Source: Clonostachys chloroleuca
Lineage: Eukaryota > Ascomycota > Sordariomycetes > Hypocreales > Bionectriaceae
Length of the DNA: 64,000 bases
Reading direction: 5' to 3'
NCBI GenBank assembly: GCA_037952775.1
Contig: JBANAY010000003.1
Location: 7,192,001-7,256,000 of the forward strand
Shown: one piece after another, positions 11,751 to 22,593 of the stretch
Numbering within the stretch: the stretch's first letter is position 1
Layout: every line of letters begins with the position of its first letter
Notes under the pieces: model-generated
Told to the model about the DNA's origin: nothing
The model's database searches: none
What the model saw: the letters and a program-made list of their open reading frames with translations, nothing else
Made by a program: the position numbers and the translations under genes

Positions 11751-11757
11751 TATATAT
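11751..11757 (-). promoter_or_regulatory. TATA-like box of the permease gene
   Basis: A TATATAT run lies about 55-60 bp upstream of the permease ATG (11696) on the minus strand. It is supported by position only. Confidence 0.4.
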
Positions 11758-13008
11758 CGGGGAGGCAAAGATTATTAATTGAACTTGGAGGATGAGAGCA
11801 GGGTCAGAGTCGTCCGCCACGGTAACACATGATTTCGATGGGCAGGCAGCCAGCAAGCAGGGCCGCTGATAGTTAAGTAACCACGCTTATTCACCAGCCC
11901 TTTCCATTTAGTTGTGCGATCTCGGATGCCTGCACACATACCGCAGGAAGCCGAGAAGCTGGGCAAAGCTTGGTAGAGCTTTCTTTCGTGTCTTGCATCC
12001 CACAAAGTGCTACCCCCCTGTCGGCTGTAGCCGTGGTCCGCCTGGTGGTTCGCCCAACTGCTTAGCATCGCCCGGTTAGTTTGGGGAAGCAAGGGTATCG
12101 GGAAGAATGAGGCTGTGCTGATCTCGGAAGGGTGTCGATTGGTCGCTCATGTGGTACGAGAGAGGCCTTAGACATGGTGCTGCCAAGCTGAGCTGAAACC
12201 AAGAAGGGGGGAGGGAGATAAGGACAAACAAAAGAGTGCACTATTGGCGAGAGTGGCTTAGCTTTGCATTCAGCTGCACCAAAGAGGAGGAGATGACCGC
12301 ATAGAGTCTGAGGATATGAGATATAGCGGCCTTCGGGACGGCGCTTTGGCCCTCTCCGACGGGCAAAAGCTATTGCTTAATAGCTGTTGACCATCATCCC
12401 GTCCCCAATAATCTCTAGAATGGAGTAGAGTTGTTTATTTCTGTGTAAGAGTGAGGCGGACCACGCTTGGATCTCTTTCTCCCCGCAGCCACCCCTGTCA
12501 TCCGTCTTATCTGTGTCACATCCAGGGTTCCATATCCCTACTCATCGTCTGGTCTGCACATCTGGGGGAATGAATGACCCCGCTCGAGAGTCTCGGGGCG
12601 GCTCGACTAGAGTTGGGCAACGTGTCACACGAGCGCGGTTGATCCCCCCGGACGTGCTTCGCCGTCTTTGCGTGCCAGTCCACAGGATAACACACTAGTC
12701 GCCTTACAAATCTGTATACGTATTGGATTGAGCGGCTGACCGTGGTAATTTCAGGTCCCGATGCAGGCCGCGAGGTTCTGCCCGAGGTCGGTCTTGTATA
12801 GGCTCCCGCATCTGAGCTCTCTTCCCCCAAATGCAACGTGCCAGCCCTGGACTTAACCTGATCCTGCAGGTCTTACAAGAAACTTTGGTCCCCCAGAACG
12901 AGCCCTCTTGCTGCTCTTCCCCCAAACATCTTCTACGTCTGTAGCCCATTGTTTGTCTAGCACTCTGGATAGCAACCTGACGCTGGCCTTTGCCTTTCTC
13001 CCCATCTG
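11758..13008. other. divergent promoter region
   Basis: About 1.25 kb between the permease (-) and the unknown 860-aa gene (+). Short open frames occur on both strands but none carries a recognisable motif. I see no repeat or RNA gene. Confidence 0.5.
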
Positions 13009-16000
13009 ATGGCACTCCAGCCAGGAGATATTGTAAACTTTGCGCGCGTTGCATGGGACATTTATTATCTAGGCTGGACGGAGGATCTTAGAGCGTGTAA
13101 GGCAGTGACATTTTCTTTGTTTCTCTTACCGCGCATATCACATCATTGGCCCCAAGCCAAAGCCTCCACCTCATTGCCTCATCCAAGGCAGATTCCCTTC
13201 CGTCGCATGCAAGGATCCACGTTGTTGATGTTAAATTCAATAAAGGACATACAAACTGACTGCTGATTGCACTTCTTAGCACGCAACTATGCTGAGTTCG
13301 GGAGTGACATACGGGGACTGGCACATAGCTTGAGCATTCTCGACCAAGTCATCAACACAGCAAATGCGTCACTGCAGAGCCAAGGCGGCCACCGAGCCTT
13401 GGTCCGATATGACCCTGTATCCCTCAGAGAGATAGTCGGCGACTACGAGACCACGCTGAGGGAATGTCGCGAACTACTGGACGACAATCGGCGGTACGAG
13501 GGGGCGAGAAACCCGCTTCGCAACATCGAGTGGAATATCTTGGTCCAGCCCGTGGCAGATCGCTTGCGCCAACGCATTTTGATGCACAACTCCAAGATAC
13601 AGCTCGTGCTTAAGCCATTTGAGATGTGAGTGGGAAAGTCGGCAGTATTCCCCTATTCCAACCACAGCCTGACTGACCGTGTGATCAACGACAGTGATCT
13701 CCTTTCCCGAATTCGAGATGACCTCCACGCCATCCACCGCGACATTACGAACCAGATCTTCGCCCTCCGCACCCAGGTCCATCAACTTATGGGTGTACTC
13801 GTACCAGACCTCGACACCGAGCTCAGCCAGCGGGATACGAGGGAGGTACGGCTCCTCCAAGTACCCGACCAGCTCGCCGAGCAGTTCCGCCTCATCACCG
13901 CGACCGAAGGCCTGGACGACGGCTCAGAGCTCTCATTCGGCATTCAAGAGCTATCCGACGCATTTATACTCAACTACAATCGATCCACAGTGAGCTTCAG
14001 GGGCGGGTTGCTCGTCACGGACCGCCGACCGCCCGTCGATCATTATATAAACCTGCTCAAGTGTGTATGGCTTTTCGAGAAGATTGAGATCTGCTCATCA
14101 AGCCAGGCCTTTTCACCCGAGTCTCACTGGCCGGGGTACATCAACAAGCTTCAAGAGGTGCGCTTCATCCGGTAGATTGACGAAAAACGGCTGCTGACCC
14201 TTTCTGTAGGATTTATCGCAGCAATGCAGTCGGTTCGACCAGCAAGAACTTATTCCGCCTCCGATTCCCCCACAGCTGCCGAGGGCAATGCTGTCAATCT
14301 GGCCGCCGAAGCCAGTGGCAAATCTGCTCGACATCATCACGCCGGACGAGATGATGGAAAGGATGCTGAAATTGTACGTGTCAGCCCCAAAGCTTCCCTG
14401 CTCTGACCATGTCTTGATATTAATTTCGAACAGACCTTTGCAAGAAACGCAGTCGGCGAGACGGCAGGTAATTCTCAACCGTCGAATGGGTTCTAATGGC
14501 AAGCGATTCAGGGCTGAGGTGAGCGGAGAGCAAGAAACAAACGGGGAGCGAGCTCGTCAAGAGAGTAAGTCAAGATGAACGAGGGTCCCTTTGCTATTCC
14601 ATGGTACTGATGTTATTGAGCAGAAGAGACAATTGACTTTGAGATTTCCAACACCTTGATCAACCCCCTTTACGCCATGCTGCGAAACAATGTTCTTGTT
14701 CCGGAACTTTTGTTGAAGACTGACGAGCGGATCGCCAAACTGTCCTTCAATCGGATGAAGGATGTTCTTCAATTCCAAAGGGCTGTTACGGGATTCAAGG
14801 TCTGGGATCACTGGACGCAAAACAACGTCATGGTGAGCTTTGTCATCTCTGGCACGAGACAGCCCATCGTCGAGCGAGCATGTCTACAGCTCTGGGTCCC
14901 CGAAGCTCTTGATACGTCGCTCATCACAGCAAGTGACACACACTCGGACCCAGGCCCTTCCCGGTCCCCAACGGCCATGTCGTCACCCTCCGGAGCCATC
15001 CCAATCCCCTCCAGTAGTCCTCGGACCAGCAGAATGTTCGGATCTGCCCCCTTATCCAGTAGTCCCGACGCCATGTCTTCTATCTACTCGCCTAACCCGG
15101 CTAATTCTCAGACGAGTGCCTCAAGACACGGATCAGTCATGTCTAGTCCCTGGGGGTTCGCGAGCTCTCCTCCAGATCCTTTGGACAGATCGCCCGGACG
15201 CACGAGAACCCAAGATCGTCAGAACACGACATCAACACATAACAGCCATCCCATAACAAATAATAGCCATCCCACCTCTCCTTTCCGCAATAGTCTCCCC
15301 AGCCATTTTGGTACACAACACGTTAGACCACCAACAGACCGATCGGCCAGTATCTCGAGCGGTGTGTCCCTCGCAACAACTAGCAACGGATCATCGAGCA
15401 GCGAGCATACAACTACAATCGCCACGGGACCCTGGTCAACCGGCACCCTCCACCAGTGCCCCCTGAAACCCATGCTGGTGCTCTTCACCCACAGCGAATC
15501 AACCCGGAAGAAGGCCATTGTCACCATCAACGTCAACAGCGAGACCCTGATCAACCCGGAGAGATGCAACTGCCGACAGGCGGGGGCCGACGGCTTCTCG
15601 TGCCCGATCGCGGCCGTGGAGCGCAGGAGCGCCCTGAGCCTCGAGGCCTACCGGTACGAGGCCGCCGCACCCCAGCAAGGGATGGGGACCTCGAGCGGCG
15701 ACACCGACGCGGACTGGAACCTGGCGCGGCTGGCGGTCAACAACCCGGCGTCGAGGAAGAATAGCAACGCCTGGCATAACATGAAGCGTCTGAGCATCAT
15801 GTTTCCCAGCCCGGGGGAGCGGGCTCGGTTTGGCGGGACGCCGAATGCCTGCCATTGCTCTATCCGGACAGAGGCCGAGCTCCAGAATTGCCTTCGCCTC
15901 GGGCATAAGGGGTACTTGGGGGAGGTGAAGGAGTACCACCGCGTTAAGATGAATGAGTATGAGCAGAGCCGATGGGAGGGTAAACAGGATGTAGTCATGG

Positions 16001-16014
16001 GGTTAATGTATTAA
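13009..16014 (+). CDS. uncharacterised six-exon fungal protein, 860 aa
   Basis: I do not recognise a function. Exons by frame and splice signals: 13009-13096, 13280-13625, 13695-14157, 14210-14373, 14434-14564 and 14624-16014. Donors are GTAAGG, GTGAGT, GTGCGC, GTACGT and GTAAGT; all junctions keep frame. The start MALQPGDIVNFARVAW, followed by a helical stretch with GLAHSLSILDQVI, resembles the N-terminal helical domain found on many large fungal proteins of unknown function, including some STAND/NACHT proteins; no NTPase follows here. Residues about 500-670 are a Ser/Pro/Thr-rich disordered linker. Residues about 675-860 look conserved and contain cysteines in NPERCNCRQAG and FSCPIAAVERR, plus a later NACHCS. 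There is no signal peptide or membrane helix, so an intracellular scaffold or signalling role is possible but unproven. It converges on the ankyrin gene 300 bp away. Confidence 0.75.
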
Positions 16015-16316
16015 TATGAACAAAAGTTGGTAGGTTGGGTCGGCTTGGTTGGCTGGAAAGATTTTATGTTGCCGGTACGAGAGAGTTCTCACAGGTTGTA
16101 TATTATCATTAATTTACGATAGACATTAGCGGGGGTTTGGGTGTTGGGTAATGGAAAGATATTAATGATTATGACTGAAAGAGCATTATTTAGAAACATG
16201 ACATTTCGATCTTGGGCATGCTGATAGTGACACATTTAGATTTCATTCACACGAGGATTCTCTCATCCTGAACCTCAACCTCAACATAACTTCGCATCCC
16301 CCCCCACCAAAACCTG
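16015..16316. other. convergent 3' intergenic region
   Basis: A 302-bp AT-rich spacer between the stop codons of the 860-aa gene (+) and the F-box/ankyrin gene (-). Nothing else is seen. Confidence 0.5.
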
Positions 16317-18229
16317 TCAAGTCCCACCAATATTATGGCTCTCAAGCTCGTCGAAAAGACCGAAAATCTCGCTGTTGGCAACTGCCATCGCCGTCCTCCC
16401 TCTGCAATCGGTGATGGTAGGGTCAGCGCCATGCTTGCAGAGCACCTCTACCATCTTCGGCCGCAGATATACAGAGGCCATGTACAGCGGAGTCTGATTA
16501 TCGTCGTCAACCGCGTTGATATCGGCCCCGAGCTTGAGCAGGGCCGTGGCCGCCTTCACCTTGCCGTGCTTGGCCGCCTTGTGCAGGGCCGTCTGCATCG
16601 TGTTGTCCCTCTTGTGCACGCTGGCCCCCTTCTCGAGGAGGAAGTCGAAGTTGGTGCTCGTGACGCCCTCGATGGCGCACATGAGCGGCGTGAGGCCATG
16701 CGCGTCGTGCGCGTCGATGGAGACACCGTGACGGAGGAAGACGTCAATCATCTCAATCTTGCCGATCAGCGCCGCGTAATGCAGAGCTCCCCGTCCGTGG
16801 CGGTTGGGGGCCCTGACGTCGGCGCCGCACCGGAGGAGGAGGTCGATGAGCGTGGCAGACTCGCGCCCGACGGCGAGCTGGAGCAGCGGCAGGCCGTCCT
16901 TTGTCCTCGAGTTGGGGTCGGAGCCCTTCTCGATGAGGAACTCGATGATCTGCTGGGGGCAGTGCGCGGCCGCATACCCAAGGGGGTGACGCCGCTGCCG
17001 TCTCTGATGCTGAGGGAGGCACCCCGATTGACCAGGATCCTAATGAGATGGGAGTTTCCAGCCGTCTCAGCGACACAGTGGAGGGGAGCCTTGCCCTGCT
17101 TGTTCTGGGCGTTGATGTCGGCTCCTCGCTTGAGCAGCGCGTCGAGCAAGCCTGCCGAGGTGTCCGCACTCAGCTCGAGCGAGCCAATGTTCCTCAGACG
17201 GTGGAGAGGCGTGTTGTTCTCGTAGTCAATAGTCATCTGGGCCCCATTATCAAGGAGGAACTCGGCTATTCTTCTCGGCTCGCGGGTGTCTCTTGTCAAG
17301 GCCAAGGGGGTCTGTCCAGTTCGATTAATTGCGTTTACGCTTGCCCCCAACTTGACAAGAGTCTGAACCATATCGAGCGTCCCCAGTCTCTGGGTCGCAA
17401 TGTGAAGGGGCGTGTTATCCGTCAAGGTGTTTCGCGAGTCGATGTATGCTCCGTGGGCGACGAGCTGCTCGACCACATCGCAGTAGCCAGCGTGGGCAGC
17501 TATATGGATGGCACTGTCGCCATCGTAGAAGCCGGAGCGATTGACGTCCACGCCGCGCTCGAGAAGGACGCGTACGGTGTCGCCAACAGTATCGGGGTTC
17601 TTCCTGAGCCTCCGGCCCCAGAACTGCTTCGACACCCACCAGTCGCCGCGAGGCTTGACGGCAGCAGCCAGGGGGTGGACCATGTGGAAATGAGACATGG
17701 GAGGGGCGCCATGGTCCAGAAGCAGGCTGACTACTTCATGGCTCCCGTTGAAGGCGGCAATGAAGAGAGGGACGTTCTGGTTGGAAGCTTGGACTTGGCT
17801 GTCTACCATGCCCGTCTCCACGAGGACGCCGACTATCTCCTTGTTGCCCGCGTTCACAGCCGCGTAGAGTGGTTCCCTGTTGTCCTCGTCGAGCAGCAGC
17901 GAGCCGAAGCCCCCGTGCTGGAGCTTGCATGCCCAGAGGGTGTCGAACACATCCTTGTCCCCCATGCTGGCCGCGCTGGTGATGTGGCGGAGCTTCACAA
18001 TGTCGACGCCGCAGCTGGTCGCCCGCTGGATCGTGCCCATGTTGCCGCTGTTGATGGCCCAGGTCAGGGCCGATCGCTTGGGGCCGGCATGGTTGCGGCG
18101 GTACAGCTCGGCCACCAGCGTGTGGAACAGACGCACGCAGGTCCGGCTCAGGGCGCTGAGGTCTCCCTCGTCCGAGACATGGGCCGAGACGGCGTGAAGC
18201 AGCTCGGCGGGCAGGTCCTGGAGAGCCAT
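16317..18229 (-). CDS. F-box/ankyrin-repeat protein gene, frameshifted
   Basis: An F-box-like N-terminus (residues about 1-45, starting MALQDLPAELLHAV) recruits SCF ubiquitin ligases in this family. It is followed by about a dozen ankyrin repeats with TPLH/TPLA-type motifs running to the C-terminus. The ankyrin frame is continuous from 18229 to about 16987, then continues in another frame from about 16981 to the stop at 16317. The change is at a run of five G on the + strand (16982-16986), five C in the coding strand, where six would keep the frame (…VTPL then GYAAAHCP…). With that base the product would be about 637 aa. It is either a real lesion or a homopolymer error. The ATG at 18307 would add 26 residues; I prefer 18229 because the F-box starts there. 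The + strand open frame at 17048-18253 is a shadow of this gene. Confidence 0.82.
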
Positions 18230-20528
18230 GGTTGCAGATGCCGATGCCGGTGATGTGCGATGGTGTTGGATTGATGAGGGATGATGGAATCTCAAGTGGG
18301 GGGGCATGTGACTGATTATATACCGTGTTTATTGCCTTGCGGCTGTGCCATCGGGACGGCTCAGAATAATCCCCCTTGATGCGAGTCCCCTTGCCGTTGC
18401 ATCAACTGTCTTTGTTCTCACGCCCCGATTGGCCTGGAGACGCTATTCGACAACACCAAGACAATACATGCTCCTCCCATCATCCTCCAGTGCCGTCGGG
18501 AGGGTTGTCAGCACGCTTATGCTGTGATCCCGGGCCAGCTACCGTGATTCGCTGAGCAGTTGTCGGTCCTAGTCCGAGAGCCGTTAGCCAGCCCGAAGGC
18601 CACCGACAAACGCCATGTAAGCTCGATGACTCGCATCCCGATGACACGGCAGGGTGTGATTGGGCACCGGGAATGATGCCACAAACCTTATTATTGTGCT
18701 CTCGATGCTGAGAATGTGGCGGTCAGTCTACGGGCATTGAATATGATTCAAGGTCGTCTGTCACAGAGGGACCCATGAAGCGGATTATGGTGGGGAATGT
18801 CAGCTTATTAATGGGGTTGATAGCCGCATTAAATGGCCATGAAGTACACCGTTAGGGTCTATAGCAATAATCTTGATGTGATCAGGAGGGCCTTGGAATC
18901 TCCGTCTTCATGGATCTATCTAAGAAGACAGGGCTCCACGTATTTCCCAATAAGTTATGAGAGAATTAGCCAGCCATCACAGAGCAATTTTGAAGGTAAA
19001 AATGAAGAAGTGAAACGAAAAGATTGAGAAGTTTACGAATATCTGGGTGGGTGAATTACTTTTATAAATCTCTGAACTCCACCGGATTAAAGGTTGGGCT
19101 ACCGTAATAGGTACTGTTCTGAAGATAACTGGAGAACCCAGAAAGGACCAAATTGAGTACAAGTCCCTCTCTAATGTGTTTGTTCGGCCTTGGATTCTAG
19201 AATAAGTCGCCTAGTTGTGGCTTTATGGTATCTTGAATGCGCTGTGTATAGATACGGGTGGTGTTTTTAGGGAAGACATGATGATAAAGAGTAAGGTTGG
19301 GAATGGTAAGACTTGATATTGTGTTTTCTCTTTGGGGGTGACGTACATCAGGCAAGTTGATGGGTGATCTTTCTTGTGGTTTTAATGTGGGTTGTGTGGT
19401 ATGAGACGACAGTTCATTAGGCGCGGAGTCTACACATCACGCAAGAAAAGAAAGAAATAGCATAAGGGCATGGGGCCTTAGGTTGTTTGGTGGTGGTCCG
19501 GATACCGTGTCATCATTGCTTGGCCCCAATGAAGAACTCAGACCGAGCGACTGGCCTATAATCATAGGAAAGTCAGATATGCTTTTTGACACCAACATGT
19601 TGTTGCCAGACCGTACAAGAGCACGTTTGTGGAGGACAGCCTTATAGAACACAAGTTTCAGGGTGAGAGATATCATATCCGCCTCGGCGATATACCTAAT
19701 CCGAAATACTGAGAATAAAAAGGAATGCCAAGTCGAGAGGAAATTTGACAACCTAATTTTCCGTGTCCTATGAGCCCTCCCCAAGAAGGGAACCCAAGTT
19801 TGAAAGGGCTGATGGGATTCGAATGCCAAGGACTGCCAGAGAAGCTTTACAGGCAAACTGAATCACCATCTACTGGTCGGCTACATAGAATATTGGATGA
19901 GGCAGCGAACATTCTAACTGGTGACCCGGATCTTTATATGGGGGAAAGTTTAGCTTGCACGGTTAATGTCAAGTCTTGCAAAAAGAGGGAAAATCTAGAA
20001 CTGAGTTATATTACTGAAACACGAGTTGGGTTTAAGAAGAAGCCTTTTTCATCTAAGTGAAACAGTGTCAGGTCTAATTTGTGAACGAAATACCAAAAGT
20101 TTTGTACGAAATATTGTACGTTGTTTATCTGAATAAGAAGAGCTGAATAAGAAGAGCTGATCTAAGCGACCCGGTCTGCTCATATCTAGGTAGGATATGA
20201 TGATCTCCCTACATCCCTGAAACGAATCAGCTGACCCAGCACTGACCTCTGAGCGGGTAAAGCCCCAGTAGGTGTGTCTTTAAAAAAGAGTTATGGTATA
20301 TTACTGAATCCTATAGTGCTGTCCGTCAGGTTATTTTATGTCCTTTTCCACTACTCTTCACCCTTTCTAGAAAGTTTGCAGGGCCACATACTACAGTCAG
20401 GTCATGTTACTAGAACCTCGGTAGATTTGGTATAGCATAGCGTCATGGCTGGCGATTCAGGTCCCCTCGATGGCTACAGTTGCCCTTTTTCTCGCCGGCC
20501 TGATAGGCTGCTCATCAGTAGCGGGACC
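18230..20528. other. intergenic region
   Basis: About 2.3 kb, AT-rich in its right half, with no recognisable gene. It contains two tandem copies of a 14-bp unit (GAATAAGAAGAGCT, 20131-20158). The open frames at 19437-19856 (-) and 19770-20060 (+) overlap on opposite strands and have no motif. Confidence 0.5.
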
Positions 20529-22593
20529 TCAATCCATGTCTCTCGCTACTTTCTCAACCCATGGGTGCGTGGGATCGAAGCCAAGGTTGATCCCGCTCGG
20601 CACTGTCCAGGACACATCACGATACATAACTCCCCGGCCCTCGCTTGTGAACATCTCTGGCTTCTTGGCGCCCTTGGGAGTTCTGCCGACGAAATGTGAC
20701 CTAACCTGCCATGACCTGAGAACTACCGAGATCTCGCGGAGCTTGGTGTGGTCCTCCCAAATGAATTTCGCCTTGCTGTTGCTAGCATCTGCATTGTGGG
20801 ACAGGGAAGCCTGCAGAATGCTCTTCAACACCGTCTCACTTGACGATTCTGAGCGAGGAACTCCCGGTGGGTCAACCGGGAAGCAGGTGACGGATTTCAG
20901 GTTGGCACTACGGGCGAGGACGCGGCCGATTTCGTCCTGTTTCCAATATTAGCAGTCTTTCTAGGCAAACCTATTTTCGCTCGGTACGTCTTTAGGGTTA
21001 ACTTACAAGCTCGTCTATTTCGGGCGCAAATTGAATTTCTTCCAGCAGAGGCAATCTATCTAGAATAGTGGTGAGACTTGCTGCAGAGATACAGGGAACC
21101 TTGCAGCCAGAAACAAGCCCCACATAAGATATTTTCAAAGTCCTGAGGCCTTTATGCTTCAAGATGGCATTTAGAAGGGTCTCAGGGATGCCAGGGTTGG
21201 GGAGATCGATCTTGTGCTGGTTGTAGTCATTCAGCTCCAAGGAGGTCAACGTGTCGAACGAGGAGAGGAAGCGGATTTTGGCATCGATGTGCAATTGATT
21301 TGATCCGGGTGTCAAAGTAAATCCATTCGATAGGTCCAGAAAGACGGTTCGGAGGGCTATTTCCGAAGAGGCCTTGGAAGCGGCCAGAGTGGCAAAATGA
21401 TCAAAGAACGAGGCTTGACCCTCGCCCAGGGGTTGGAGGTACAGCTCGCGCAGGCTCATGAAATCGATTGAACGTTGCAACCACTTGGAGAAGTCGGTAT
21501 CGAAATTGGTTCTTCCGAGAGATAGAGACTTGAGGTTGGGGAATTGGTTGGCTCTTACGGGCGGCGTTGGTGTAGGCATGCTGCCAAAGTTTGGCTTGAT
21601 AACAATCAAGCTGCGGAGTGTGGCTTTTGAGTTAACGACGATCTGAGGGATGAGATCGAGTTCGTGAAAGGTTAAGAAGGAATTGTCCGTCACGCTGAAA
21701 TGCTTGAGATTTTTTATTTTCCTAAGAAAAGGCCTAGCATCGGGGTCGAACTTGCTCAAGTCGATGCTCAGAGCCTGTAGATGCTCCATTGTTGCTAGGT
21801 TCTGGGCAATCGACCTAGAAATCACATTAGAATTTGGGTTCATTATGTGGAGGGTTTGGGTGGGTAGGTGGCTCACTTGGTCATTGGCATAGTCTCCACA
21901 ATCTGTAGATTCCTCATATTCTTAAAGGCCTCGTCCAGGTAAGCGTAAACAATGTGCTCGTGCTTGCGGCCGGGATCGCACACGCCGATGATCATTTGTC
22001 GAACAAAGGAGGCACACTCAGGCACTTGGTGCTCGGCAAGATGAGGAGAGTACGTTTCTTGCTGGCCTTTGTATTTGCCCTTCTTCTTTAAGGTCTTCAT
22101 TTGCGATATGGAGAGGTATGGTTCAATGGACTGGATAAGCTTCTGGATGTGTGCGTGAAACATGGCGGTAACAGCGACCCGTTGATGCAAGCGGGGAATC
22201 ATAATGGAGTGGTATTTCTTGCAAGTACGACCCATTTTGCCAATGGTGGATGGATCAGTTATCTATTACACGGAATGTGAGTCAGTCTGTCGAGGTGTTG
22301 CGGACGAGGAGGAAGCGTACCTGATCCAGGATCAGGTCGAATATTTCCTGTGGAAGGGCCAAGGTAACAGGCTGCACTGCCAGCTTCTCGACATTCCTTG
22401 GCTTACTGACAGCCTGGGCCCTGGGACCTGGAGGTTTTGCTTGCTTTGCCTTGGGTGGCGGGAACAAGGCGTCTACTTTGGATGCTGAAGCTTTGCGCTT
22501 TGTTGGATGAACCGTGAGGTCTGGGGCTGGTACCGGATCAGCCGGTTCAATTGCCTGTCGGCCCTGAAGCCTGGAACTTCTTCGAGAGGCCAT
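20529..22593 (-). CDS. F-box protein with leucine-rich C-terminal region
   Basis: Predicted SCF substrate-receptor type protein of 624 aa in four exons: 22593-22321, 22262-21877, 21814-21007 and 20936-20529. Introns start GTACGC, GTGAGC and GTAAGT and end ATAG, CTAG and ACAG; all junctions preserve frame. A basic, disordered N-terminus (MASRRSSRLQGRQ) precedes an F-box-like segment at about residues 78-120, LPQEIFDLILDQ, whose end is restored only by splicing. The C-terminal 400 residues have irregularly spaced leucines with repeated LxxLxL patterns (for example NLKSLSLGRTNFD, LTSLELNDYN), as in the LRR-like fold of many fungal F-box proteins. The start is the first ATG of the open frame. The target protein is unknown. 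Confidence 0.82.

Noticed and set aside
14468..14511. Candidate intron (GTAATT…TTCAG) in the 860-aa gene
   Set aside because: Removing it brings in a TGA immediately; reading through keeps the frame to the GTAAGT donor at 14565.
17048..18253. Open frame of 401 codons on the + strand
   Set aside because: It lies antisense to the F-box/ankyrin gene, mirrors its codon bias and has no motif.
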